From Urechis unicinctus (taxonomy: Eukaryota; Annelida; Polychaeta; Xenopneusta; Urechidae), in the NCBI GenBank assembly GCA_034190875.2, contig CM067351.1, positions 5,304,926 to 5,368,925 of the forward strand: a DNA stretch of 64,000 nucleotides. Reading direction: 5' to 3'. Position 1 is the first letter of the stretch, and every line of letters begins with the position of its first letter. The translations under genes were made by a program, and so were the position numbers. Below are positions 36,004 through 48,000 of the stretch, in pieces. The notes below the pieces were generated by a model. It was given only the letters and a program-made list of their open reading frames with translations. It was not told the DNA's origin and made no database searches.

Positions 36004-36663
36004 TCAGACAAACGTGACAGGCGAAGGCCAACAAGCTACACTACAAGACCATATAAGGCTGGATTCTGTGACAATCGAGTAACAGATGTTGTGAGGGTGA
36101 TTGCCAATACCAATACGTGACAGATAGAACAACGGATATGGTCGAATGACATTAATAAAAGCCAGTTGTAAGATATAAGTGTTACGGTATCTATCAGAGC
36201 GTGACATGCAGAGGCAAGCGTGTGATACTACAGGCCCATACAAGGCCAGCTTAAGGTTAGCCAGGATATCGCCAAGGTGGTAGCCATTCACATTGTAACT
36301 AACAAATTCGAACGTGGTGCGGTATCTGAGAGCGAGGGCAGCCAGAGTGGGCCACATAATGCCATAAGGCAAGTTTAAGTGACCTGTACGTTCTCTGCGC
36401 TGCGCAACAATGTTAGTCGGGCAATGGTAAAAATACATAAAGTTAGCTGGGTTGAAAATTCCACTGATGTGTGACTTATACTGGTTACGTTTGATGGTGT
36501 TACGAACTGCTTTAATACGAGAGCTAGAGTAGTTCTTTTTACCGAGCGGAGTGTTAAGTTTAATGAAGCATCTAGACCAAAGATCGATGGAGCAGTACAC
36601 GAAACAACTTTTGTACGCCTGGTAGGAGATTAAAGACTCAACTTGACGCGAATATTTTAACAA
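36004..36663 (-). CDS. Unidentified 219-codon open frame (likely pseudogene fragment)
   Basis: This is one of the longest uninterrupted frames outside the microsatellites and the TatD relic. It opens at a TTG, with no early ATG, so it is probably an internal piece. It has balanced composition and ordered-looking segments (NLPYGIMWPTLAALALRYRT, GYHLGDILANLKLALYG). I see no membrane helix, zinc-binding pattern or known catalytic motif. In another frame just upstream (36,664-36,830) protein-like sequence continues (VIIDIGANALAQGGETLNV), which suggests a frameshifted gene. The 3' part contains an imperfect internal repeat of about 190 bp (35,930-36,070 against 36,180-36,250). Function unknown. 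Confidence 0.35.
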   Translation of the reverse strand: MLKYSRQVESLISYQAYKSCFVYCSIDLWSRCFIKLNTPLGKKNYSSSRIKAVRNTIKRNQYKSHISGIFNPANFMYFYHCPTNIVAQRRERTGHLNLPYGIMWPTLAALALRYRTTFEFVSYNVNGYHLGDILANLKLALYGPVVSHACLCMSRSDRYRNTYILQLAFINVIRPYPLFYLSRIGIGNHPHNICYSIVTESSLIWSCSVACWPSPVTFV

Positions 36664-37127
36664 AATGATAACTCATGTTAACTGTGCTGATGAAATTGGT
36701 GTCATCTATGTCCCCGCGTTTACCTTCCTAATCTAATATACAGTACACTGGAACGTTTAAAGTTTCGCCACCCTGAGCGAGGGCGTTAGCGCCAATGTCA
36801 ATAATAACAAAGGATGGTTTGATATGGTTCAAGCAAGCGCCAAGAGCAATTAGTGACGGATGCACCTGAGGTACCAGTAAGGTACAATTTAGGGACATGG
36901 TGCTTCATCTCGAGATATGCAGCGATGCCATAAGGGGACAAAGGAATCGCGCCGTTTTTGTTGTCAAGGGAGTCCGTTGCGAACGACATGCCAATAATAA
37001 ACCCCTCCAAAGGCATTGCATTATACGACTTGCAGAGACAGTAGTAGTTATGAAGCGAGCAAAGTATACGGCAATAAATTGGACATATCGGCGGAAGTTT
37101 TGTCGAACATTTTGTGGTCAGTGACAA
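36664..37127 (-). pseudogene. Minus-strand coding relic, 5' segment
   Basis: Not recognised. 36,798-37,127 is open and contains NAMPLEGFIIGMSFATDSLD and PLSPYGIAAYLEMKHHVPKL. Near 36,860 the protein-like signal moves to another frame and runs on to about 36,664, with at least one stop. The alternation of frames without loss of protein-like character is what a decayed gene with small indels looks like. It probably belongs with 36,004-36,663. Homology searching of each frame piece separately is needed to name it. Confidence 0.3.
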
Positions 37128-38550
37128 GTTGATCCCCTGTTCCTGAGCGAAATTGTCATGCTTTGTATCGTTTGCATATATTTAAGCATGGAAATAGCTT
37201 GAGTTGGTTGGACCAGTTGATAGTTTGCAGGAAAATAGAAAACGACATAATGCTCAGAACTAACATGATCAACGACCCAATGTGGCCTGCTGTTTTATTG
37301 GATTTTATCACCGAAAAGCGAGCCCAACGATTCACAATCTACAGCGGCCAAAGGTCGCCCAGGGGAGAAGGGTTGGTATTAAAGTTTTGACTTGGACTTA
37401 AAGCAGACTTTTATGAGAATGCCTTCAGGTAAGAATTATAGAGAGGACTTGTTCGATATGAAGAGCTTGAGTATCGTTGAGTAACTGTATACTGTGGGAC
37501 ACAGCCACCTTCGGAGATGGTCTCCTCTTTTGATCCCACACTGATTTAGACATCTGAAGCAGATGCTCTTAAGCGGCGATGTAACTGCACTAAACTATGC
37601 ACGTATCAAGATCAACCATACCACAGACCGTAACGATGTTGAAATACTTAGTTATCCCAGCCTGATTAAGATAGACAGCGAAGAAAGCTAATATCGATAC
37701 CACACAGACCAGCAACCACAAAGTCGCCGAAAATTGTCTAAGGATTAAGCTCACAAATTAAACAAGGTAGTATTGCGAAATGAATAGAAGTCATTGGGAG
37801 ATGAATATTGAGAACACCTCGTCAATAATGACAGAGAGACGCCATTGTCGTCGTTAAAAAATAGCGACGGCCAAAACATCCACCGAAAACCAGGAGGGAG
37901 AGCAAGAACCTAAAAAATTATCTTTTGAACAGATATTAAGGACAACGATTCGGATGTTTAATGGGGTAACCATCTCCGCCTCGTTACGAAGTAACAAAAC
38001 GCGTAGCAACAGACTAATATAAGAAGCAACAGACTAATATAAAAGACGCTCGAAAATCGCCAAACGTTTAGCGAATGTTTGACCCGGAACAATGGGAGGA
38101 ATCGAAGCAAGATCATTAGAAGCCACTAAATGTGATAAAACAACGATGCGATACACGAGGGAATAATTTGAATTACAAATCAGCACACGTGGATCATTGT
38201 TTGTTAGGCAGAACGCGAGAAAAATCGCAAACAGTACACCTAAAGAGTAACAAATACACGCCGTCTTTTGAATTTATACATTGCTCCTGGTGAAAAGCGA
38301 GAAGAAGGCACGGATACAAATTGTCCATACAATGTGGCATAAGATTAGCAAGGAGTGTTAATTGAAAGACGAAAGATCCATGCAGTCCACCAAACAAGCT
38401 CGTTGCGGAAACGGCGATGTCCAAAGATTACATACAGCAGTGATCGGTAGAATGATAATTGTGCACACAAACCCGCCAGCCCTCTCAAACGGTACCTTTA
38501 TTCGTTGCAATATTGCCCAAAATTCCAAAAACGAAAGAGCTTAAAGCCAC

Positions 38551-39390
38551 GCATCTAAAAATATGCCTCTGCAATGTTTAAAGCATATTATATGCACTTG
38601 TAGTTATAAATTAAAGGTGAAGCACATCCATCCCATTTCCGGCTTGCTTAATGTGACGCCAAACAGCGCATTGGTTGATTGCGTGCAGTTCTAATGCTTA
38701 TGTACTTCGGGGACTGAATTCAGCGGCCGTTACATGTTTCGCGGGCAGCAACAAGACAAAGAACGGTCCACTTGTACCCGAATCACAATCAACATACCTC
38801 ATTCAATTCGAATGCTAGTCGTTGATCAAGTATCAAGCTTAATATCGTATCACTACTGACCTATGATAATACACCATCCGCATAGATTGCAAATGGACAC
38901 AGAAATATAACAAAACGATATTTGTTGAACTCAGTTGGTGCATATACAAGAAGCATGTTTCCATCACAACCTTGGTGCCATGAAATAGTACGATGTGTCC
39001 GTCAAATAGCATTTGAGAGCCACTCGATCTATGGAAGGCAATAAATGCAGGCGAAAAGCCGTAAAACTGGACGATAGGATATTTGCATCATTTTCATGAT
39101 TGCTCGTAAGGTTTCCACACGATTAGTTACGTGACGGGGATACAGAACGTCCAGCCAATACTAATATAATGTAACATGCCGCCCTAGGAGCACGCAACTA
39201 CAGCGGATGGCAATGATTATCTGAATTATAGCTGAGAGTGTTTTGAGGGTACGCTTTGCACATTACAAAATGATTGGTGAGCAGCAACTCTCATATAAAT
39301 TCATTTTCATAGCTCGGTAGCCAAACATCCTTAGTAATATCACAGGGTAATTAGCGATTGTATAATAGGAATGTATAGCATTATTTATAT
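38551..39390 (+). repeat. Direct repeat unit, second copy, 3' part
   Basis: This matches 16,930-17,707. GCAATGTTTAAAGCAT against GCAATATTTAAAGCAT marks the resumption after the insertion, and AAAGAACGGTCCACTTGTAC (38,757) against AAAGAACGGTCCTTTTGTAC (17,110) confirms it. The unit ends in an AT tract, as the first copy does. Confidence 0.85.
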
Positions 39391-39586
39391 ACATATATAT
39401 ATAGAGATATATATATATATATATATAGAGAGATATAGAGAGATAGAGAGAGATATATAGAGAGAGATATATTATAGATATAGATATATAGAGAGAGATA
39501 TATATAGATATATCTATAGATATAGATATATAGAGGAGAGTATACATATATTTATATATATGTATAGTATATATACAGATATAGAG

Positions 39587-39626
<40 letters not shown>

Positions 39627-39888
39627 ATATATATATATATAGAGATATGATTAAATATATATAGATATTTAGATACACATATATTATATATATATATATA
39701 TATATATACATGAGATCTATATATATATTTATATATATATATACATCGCTATATCTCTATATATATATAAGATACATATACATATATATACATATATATA
39801 TACAGATATATATGTATATAATTATGTCTATATAGAGATGTATATATATAAATAGATATATAGAGATATATAGATATTATAATAGAGA
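39391..39888. repeat. Compound AT/AG microsatellite
   Basis: AT runs mixed with AGAG, ATAG and ATCT units, less regular than at 17,708-18,028. It is adjacent to the TA-peppered duplicate at 39,889. Confidence 0.95.
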
Positions 39889-40075
39889 GAGCTCTAACTT
39901 TATACGTAGATATAGGGTTCACGAAAGGATATATATATACTCTATATAGTATGTCCACATATAGTCAATATATACATTTTCGTCCAAAATAGATACTATA
40001 TAAAGATATTTAGGTATATACCATTCGAATGTGATAGTATATATATATATCTATCTTCTCTCTCTCTCTCTAGCG
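39889..40075 (+). repeat. Duplicated flank peppered with TA/CT insertions
   Basis: This is an expanded copy of 40,160-40,290. Shared blocks GGGTTCACGAAAGGATATA (39,915 and 40,176), AGTATGTCCACATA, CATTTTCGTCCAAAATA and CCATTCGAATGTGATAGT (40,021 and 40,261) are intact, while TA/AT dinucleotides and a CT run (40,056-40,071) have been inserted between them. It lies between two AT tracts. Confidence 0.85.
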
Positions 40076-40127
40076 TATCTCTCTCTATATCTATAATCTA
40101 TATATATATATCTATATATATTTTAGC
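40076..40127. repeat. CT and AT microsatellite before the third end motif
   Basis: CTCT and ATCT units, then AT, ending in TTTTAGC and the ACGAACGCGACC motif. Confidence 0.9.
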
Positions 40128-40139
40128 ACGAACGCGACC
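40128..40139 (+). other. Third copy of the core end motif (ACGAACGCGACC)
   Basis: It differs by one base from the motifs at 18,029-18,040 and 29,935-29,946 and likewise sits directly inside an AT tract. The next bases (TTTAGTGGAC) diverge from the other two. Confidence 0.8.
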
Positions 40140-40263
40140 TTTAGTGGACAAACCGCCGCCGACTTTCGTAGACTTGGGTTCACGAAAGGATATACCAGTA
40201 TGTCCACATAACCGTCAACGCACATTTTCGTCCAAAATAATTAAAAATATTTAGGTTTGACCA

Positions 40264-40506
40264 TTCGAATGTGATAGTCTAGTCTTGGTAGCGTACAAAG
40301 GTAATCTTTCATTCGTGATTTCTTTGGATTTTGAATATGAAGAGCGAAATAAAATTTTAACAACTAACCATTCGTTGGAAAAACTTCAAAATCTTCCATA
40401 CTTCCATATATACTTCGAGGTGGATGACAGATGGTCCTTGAATATCCCGACTTTCCGCGTAATACAAGACGGTATTAGTGTTGAGAAACGCGATGAAGCC
40501 GTCTAG
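40264..40506 (+). CDS. Hypothetical ORF beside the third end motif
   Basis: Unrecognised. The open frame starts after a TGA and has no ATG near its beginning; a TTG at 40,285 is the first alternative start. The residues look like a small globular protein fragment (LSFVISLDFEYEERNKIL, FHIYFEVDDRWSLNIPTFRV) with mixed charged and aromatic positions. The frame starts within the duplicated flank (40,160-40,290), and CTAG before it could serve as a splice acceptor. It has no paralogue in the window. It may be an exon of a gene carried by an element whose left end is at 40,128. Confidence 0.25.
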   Translation, partial: FECDSLVLVAYKGNLSFVISLDFEYEERNKILTTNHSLEKLQNLPYFHIYFEVDDRWSLNIPTFRVIQDGISVEKRDEAV

Positions 40507-40509
40507 TCA

Positions 40510-42089
40510 CCATAAGTGGAAAAACATCGACGCCAACTTTAGGGCAAATTACAGACCAAATTCTAACATGCCATTTCTCCAAGTAACATTTGAGGAAGTG
40601 GTCAAGGTGCTCATTTAGCCACATGTGGTGTCAAGACATCGTGACTAAATCCTTACTAAAGATATAACTCAGAAGAAAGTGTCCTGTGCTAGGATCAGAT
40701 GTCATCGTGAGTTTCTGGACGCTGTTAGTTTGCCTCTGCTTGTACAACTTGATGTTACCGACGCATTTGACACAAATGATCATGTTGTCGTGATAAGATG
40801 GTTCCAGAAGCACACACGCTTCTAGTGACATCTTAACTGAATGATCAATACCACTACCGTGCAGATAGAAGAGAGTATCTCCTATCCAGTATCTTTCAAG
40901 AATTCTATTTTACAAGTATCAGTGTTGCACCACAAGAAGTTAATTAGCACATTAAACCTTTCTATAATGGGGCAACACATGGGGCTGTATAGTGGTCAAG
41001 CTGGATGACCTGTTTTAATGTTACGTATTTTTCTAAGAGAATGATCGTTTCTATGCTGTGACTGCTACGGTTTTATGATATTGAAAGAGAATACACTGCG
41101 ATTATCGCATGACTGATTCAGTCTGTTTATATGGAGCCATCAGCGCGTGCAATGATGATTGGATGCATTTGTCGTTGTAACAACAATTTGCAGGTTCACT
41201 TACATCCGGCCTCCAGGGTGTTCCCATGCTGAATAAACTGAACTTCAACTGTTGTGTTCTTGAACGAAAATATACCGTCTACAAATTTATCCAAACAACA
41301 CCACATGATTCAAGCGTTGTATCACCGGGGAAAAAAATCACGACTTACACTATTGATTGAGCTTCACAGCTCTCATTACATTTGAATTGCTCATTTAATT
41401 TCCTTTATCAATACATTATCTTTGCATACAAACTACATTAGTAATCAAGTAAGGATTAAAAATATCAGAGTGGTAAGGATGACTTGTGTGCATAACATGG
41501 GACCGTAAAACAATAATATTCTTGTTATATTTTGTTTGACGCTATTTTAAATGTTGTATTGGCAAAACAATTGATGCTACCCTTCTGGTGGGAATAGTCC
41601 GCGGCAAAAAGGGTTGATACAATATCACGTCGTACCCTCAGACCCTTACGGTTTTATATGATGTAACATTAAATGAATAATGCAGAACTAGCAAATTGTT
41701 TAAGCAATCTGCCAAACAGTGGTGATAGAAGGCATATAATCGAATTCATTAGCTGTGCCCTCAGGTGTCTTTCCTGGGATTCGTTTTGGGTTTTTTATCA
41801 ACATAAATGATCTCGATGGTGAGATAACAGCAGATATTACTTTATATTGAATACTAAGCACTAGAGTGAAAACTTACAGCTAAGTCTAAATAACACATAA
41901 AACTGTGGGGATGATTGAACCTAAACAATGCAAATATTGCAAGTAGGTTGGACAAACGTCAGCGTGGAATTTCTTTCTGGGTAATTTGGTCTTAAAGGAT
42001 GCGTAACAGGAAAGGGGTTAGTTATTATAAGGGATCGGTCGTTCAAATCCAACCAACAAATGTTGACAGCAGCGGTGAGACAAGATGAT
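40510..42089. other. Gene-free spacer before the right arm
   Basis: The longest frame (40,631-40,831, minus, 66 codons) has no motif. No match to the left arm is visible until 42,090. Confidence 0.45.
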
Positions 42090-45000
42090 AAGCCGAACGT
42101 TCACTGCCAACTATTTAAGGCACTTGTTAATTAAGAGTGGTCACCATTCAACCTGACATAGGCATATGAGCAAGGATTGATCTGATTAGTGCTTTTTACG
42201 TCATTTTGTGACCCTACAGTTGACTAGCCGATGGTTTTAAACATTTTTCATAACTCTGTATTGCCATGAGGTTCAAATATTTAGCGATTTGGAAATGTTG
42301 TCCATAACAGGGTTTTATGGATCGAAACTTTCATCAATTTGTTTCTTGGTTATGAATTAAAGCTCCTCATTTATATTTTTCCCTGCATGAAGTAATGATA
42401 AAAACGTTCCAGTACCAAATGATACTGAAAACATAAATGCAGTATTCCACCATCTTACCCGAAGGCAACCATTGCAATTACTGCACTATCGTAGCAGTGT
42501 AATACTGGCGTTGTTGTTGTTTATCTTATGCGTGCAACATGCGCAAAATAAGATTTCCCACATAAGCAGAATCAATGCGTTCGTTAACCATCGAACGAGG
42601 CTTTGTATTAACACAGCGGCTAGATGAAGGCATATTACTCTGACGTCTTCAACAAACCCAGTAACGTGTTAACATGTGTACTATATTTTTAAATGCTATT
42701 GAGCGACGTTTTCAATTGCACAATTCAGTAAAGATAATGATATGTAATCAAATTCAGATACGTTGCTGCATCAGCAATTTTATTAGAGATTAACGTTATA
42801 TCTAACCCTTCCGCCTAGGTTTCTACTGTTATCTTAAGCGACCATTTAGCAGCGCCCGTATTCACGTTGACACGTAAGTACCAAGCATTAAACCCCCCTT
42901 ATGATATGATTTGTCGTTGAAGTTATCAGGGGACAAATACGAATACCATTATAGTTTTGTATGTGAAGTATTATGGCTCGCCGATACAGCTGATGGGTAT
43001 ATTCAGAGGGTATTTTTGTTCTGTTTCCGATACTAGTCTCAATGGGTGCATGCTGCTGATCTTTTTTTTTTAAATCTTGCTTTGAAAAGACACTCATTTG
43101 CTTGAAAAAGATGAGTACAATTATAAGGCTCTATCCTTAATGTTACAGTGAAAGTCTTTGCTGAACTATCAATGAGCAAATCAATGTAAATTATAATGGA
43201 GTGATATGCTTATAATCATCCGAAAGACACTGCATAGAGAGGTTGTTATGCTAGATATTGGTTGAGTTCCGTGTTCTATATGCCGAGGATATAATATCGT
43301 CTGAGAGAAATGAAAAACATCAAATTACCTTCTGTTTGTACATTGTATCACACTACTATAATTTATTTTGGTTGTTCTCATTGTGGTTATAGGTGAGACG
43401 TGCAATTATTAGAAGAATTACCGGTTTGTACAGGTGTTCATATTGTGTCATACATCTGCAGAAACAATCGAAGTCGCATGACATAACCATTTGGTGTAAG
43501 GGCTCGAAAATGCACATGTTAAGTTTTTTAAGCAAAAGACCACGATTTCTATGCTGCCAGATTAGCTGTCACCTTACTCTACTCAGCACATGATTCTTCA
43601 TTATTGGTAATCATTCACAATATTTGTATGTGTGGTACGCTCAGTTTATTAAACATAATTGTCGCAAAACCATAAATCTACAATCGAAATTCAAACAAGC
43701 AGCAACCATCAACGACTGATTTGTTTTGGTTAGTTGTATTGTTTCAACATCAAATAGTCTTAGCAATACATAGTCTTTTAATTACCTATCCTAACAAATG
43801 CCTCCACACAAAACAGTAAAAAACACTGACATTCTCGGCTGAGGCATTTGAAGCCTTTTTGAAAACAAGACAAAAGCTGCTATTTTAGAAAGCGTTCTGT
43901 TGCCTCGCGTGTGCAGAATCACAATAAACGCATTTTGGCAGCATAAAATTTATTATATCTAGAAAATTGAAATGCCAAATAATATTTGATAGAAATGGCA
44001 CAAACGTTATAGGAACCACTTGGTATTCTTCTCGATCAGCTCTACGTTTTGATTGAAGTCAGTTGCCTTAAACATGTGGCATTAAAATCGATGGTAGGTA
44101 GATAAAATCAAATATTTTTGTTGTTTGCGTTGTAGCCGTTATCAGCTCAAGCAGGTGGGGTTCATTTCCACAAGATACATTTTGTCAGGCAAACAATTCT
44201 TGTGTCGATGATAATTAATTGTGCTGAACTGTATGTCCTGCCGCTCCCAAGCGATTGGATGTGTATGTGTATTATCTGCTGGAAGTAATCAGGCTTGTTA
44301 AGGTTAATACAGAATACGATTTATCGCCAATATTAAGGTCAGGCTACTTTGAATAGGAGGTTATAATGTCGTTCTGTAAACTATCTTTACACCTTTGTTT
44401 CTTTCAGGTTCGCCGATGCATTAAATTCAGTTGTTTTTTTCGTTCGTTAAGATGTAGGTTGAGCATTGACGGAAACCAGCTTAACGTATAAATTCTCGTG
44501 TGATTGCGGGAGAGATGCCGACAATTTCATAAAAAAACGCTGCTCACGGAGTTCTCAAGGCAATTTAGTCTATCTTTGTCTTGTTTGTCCCTAACGTCGC
44601 CGTGCCTAGCAACCAAAACGCGTCATATCTCTAAAGCTTGTGCGTCCCCACTTGACTCTAGCTGAATTAAGATGAGATAATATGGTGTGTTTGCGTTTTC
44701 GTTTGTTTAGTGCAATTAACAGAAAGAGGAAGAAGTACACCCCGAAACTGACTTGATATAGATGATAACTGGCATCCACAAATTACTGACCGTATAGTTG
44801 CAAATGAAACTTGCTCGTATTTCCGTCCATAAGCTGCAATTTTCATTGAGTGATAACAATTACGATAGCAGCGTCTTTATCTGTCCATTTGAGGCAGGAC
44901 GTCATTGCCAGTGCGTCATGGTGTTTTTGCCCTGTTTACTACGTGTAGTTTTGTCCAGTGCATAGTGCGTGATTAGAGCGGTTGAACTATTTATAGGTTT

Positions 45001-48000
45001 AACATCACCCATTCATTGACGGAACAAATGACAAAGTGCAACGTTTCGCTTTATAGTATCAAGAGCAGCAATATTGAAACCCCGCCGCAGTCCCAATATC
45101 AGTTGCTGAATCTTGCAGTTTGACTGTGGCATATTATAGCAAACTTGACCGCATAGTGTTTAGATACTAGTGTAAGTGTATTTTCGCAGTCAACAGAAAC
45201 GTTGCAAGCGTTGCTTTGAAAAAGGAAATGTTCTAAGAAATAACCATTTGGTAAATATATGGTGCGTAACTGCAAATCGGAATACACATTTCGTAGGTTA
45301 TACAAGCACGGTCTCGTGATGTTACTCACAAGCGTGCCAAAACTTAACGTTGCAACGGACGTGTTGATATTTCCGTGGTGAATGGACAAATAAATGGCAC
45401 CTATCATCTGTTGATAGGTAGTTCAATAGTAGTGTGGATATTTGGGAAGACGTTTGCGGCCATTCAGGATTAACGCAACACTGGGGGCAGGCGGGGGTTT
45501 AGGGCGATGTAGCAGGTCAGTGTTATGTTCGGTCCAAAAAGCGTACATTGAACGATTTATGACCGTACATTCGACAAAGACTTTTCATTAGCTCAAATAC
45601 GGAACTGCGAACTGCGTGTGTATGTGTGCGCGTGTCTGTTTGCGTGTGTGTATTTGAACTGATGCATGTACATTTATTGTTACGTAGAAATGGCGTTCCG
45701 TGGACATGTGATGTTACCTTCATAATCAGGCCGTCTCGATGCTGATAGACACCATGCATAACGACTTCGCACCTTTATTTCTAACTATTGCAAACTATCT
45801 ATCCATTAAACATCACCATGCATGAATAACCGCCAGTACTATAAGATAGATAAATTGAACTAGGTAGATTCCCGAAGAGCTGAATTGAGGAAGGATTTGT
45901 CGGTTAAATGCATAATGTCCGAGCCATGATAATAGGCATTACAAGCATATATTGGTTCTATAATTATAACCTTCACATTTCGTAATTTCATTCTTGTACT
46001 TTTCAGCTTTATGTTACAAACGTCGATACAATCAACATCCTGTTTATCACTGCCTCGCAGCGTGATGGGATACCTGAATTCTACTCAATGTCATTCTGTG
46101 CTGCACGAGTACCTCAGAAGGCTATTACATTTCTCATGCTTACAGATGCTGTAGCCTTGACTCAAAATGACAGAGTATGAAATATTGCACCTTTCGAAAG
46201 AGCCAAATAACCATGACGTTTCTAGAACCAACTCGTTGCTTGCAGAATCGCAAAGAGTATTCCATGACGTAGCTACGTACTTCTGGCAAAAGCGGCTTGT
46301 CTTTAGCAAGACTTCTTGTTAAAACCAACGCTGCTTTTTAATCTGCAGCATTTTTAGAAATATGTTATAGTTAGCAAGCAGTACTGAGTTTTAAACCGGG
46401 TACCCTCTTATGACCTAGTCATAACAGCAAGTGAAACAAGACACGAATCATGTTATGCTATTAATGAATTATGGCTTACGCAAGTCAATTAGTGGAATTT
46501 TAAGAGCGGCTCTTAACCCCGAAGCTCTCAAAAGTTGGGAAAAGAATATTGCCTCGTTAAGATGCACATAAATGGCGACGAAGGTAATTGGCATTCACGA
46601 AATTTTTATACAAAAACATAAGTTGCCGAGCGGTATCGTCCGTTGATCTGATATGCAGTTTCTGCGGGTCAACCCAATGTTGACAAGCATCATATTCCCA
46701 ACATAATTAGTATTATGACTTTTGTAGCTTCTGTTGTTGTCGTATATGAACCCAAACAACTCGCTAGATTGTATATCACTTACAGCCTCTCATCATTTAT
46801 GTCACTTTTAGCACAAACAACCTTTTACAAAAACACAGCAGCATCAGCAAGCTTGAAGCATCGCACTATCAACAACAAATATATATATATATTGAAGCCG
46901 TTTTTCTCAGCCAAAATGATTTTTTGCATTAATAAAAACGTGCAGTCCGGCATATCTACCTTGCCAAAGCATAAGATTGTTTTACAATATCTATATCTGT
47001 GCAATAACTTCCTATCTGCGGGAGCATATATTCTGCATAACTAAGAAAATAACTGTAATTGAACATCATGTGAAACGGTAAGAAGTATTCATTTCAACAT
47101 TCGAAGGTACAGAACACCTGATACTGTATTGTTCTCAGGGAAATGCACAACAGAATAACATATAGCGGGTTTCGGGACTAATGCGCACAGGAATATATGG
47201 ATGTATTGATATATAAAGGTCGAGTAATCCCATCCTGCTTGTTGGATTACGAAGTTTGGAATGAATCTGTAGTTGAAATACAAATACCATGTTTATGGGA
47301 TAACTTGTAGAAACTTTCAGCTTAACTATATACTACCTAATCGATAAACATTTCGTAGTTACGCAGCTAAGTGATAGAAAATGTTACGATTGTCTCTGTG
47401 AAAAGCGGGAATTGGTTGCGTTTTTACATTCGTAATCAGCGAAAGGGCAATTCATGTAAGCACACAACGAGAGAAAATAACCACCACTTAGCTAACATTC
47501 TGTGGGATAATTATTCATATGTGGGTCAGAAAGTGCCAGAATTAACAATCGACAAATTAAATGATTATACGCATGCCACAGCATCGTAATGGACGAAGTA
47601 GCTAATGTGCCATGCTTGTTTTATTTGCTTACGAAGTAATGATGTAGTGCTAGAGGGCCAACTTTGTGCTTCCTACGTTAACTCATAGATGCTTAAAACC
47701 TATAAATATGAGGTTACTCATTATTTAAATGTAATACGCAGCTTAGAATGACTTTACTTCGGACAGGTACAATACCATATAATACTTTAATGACTGTTAT
47801 TCAAATTAAATAAGGCCATAATGCACTCGTATATTGCGGATATCGTTCCCGGTGATCGGGAGGTTTTTTTTTTTCATTATTAGAATTCCATGAACCGGGG
47901 ATGTAGATTGAGCTGTAGTGGTCTGCATTCATAATGCTATTGATGAAAGATTGTGTCTGTTCATAGGTTTAATGATTAAGTGGAGTTACACGTGATACTG

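Larger units (their letters stand above)
33731..38550. mobile_element. 4.8-kb insertion splitting the second direct repeat
   Basis: The first copy (16,800-16,950) continues without this sequence, so it was inserted into the second copy (or the first copy lost it). The edges are approximate. I could not see terminal repeats or a target duplication. The island is less AT-rich than its surroundings and holds a tandem repeat (34,120-34,650) and a long minus-strand coding relic. Confidence 0.6.
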
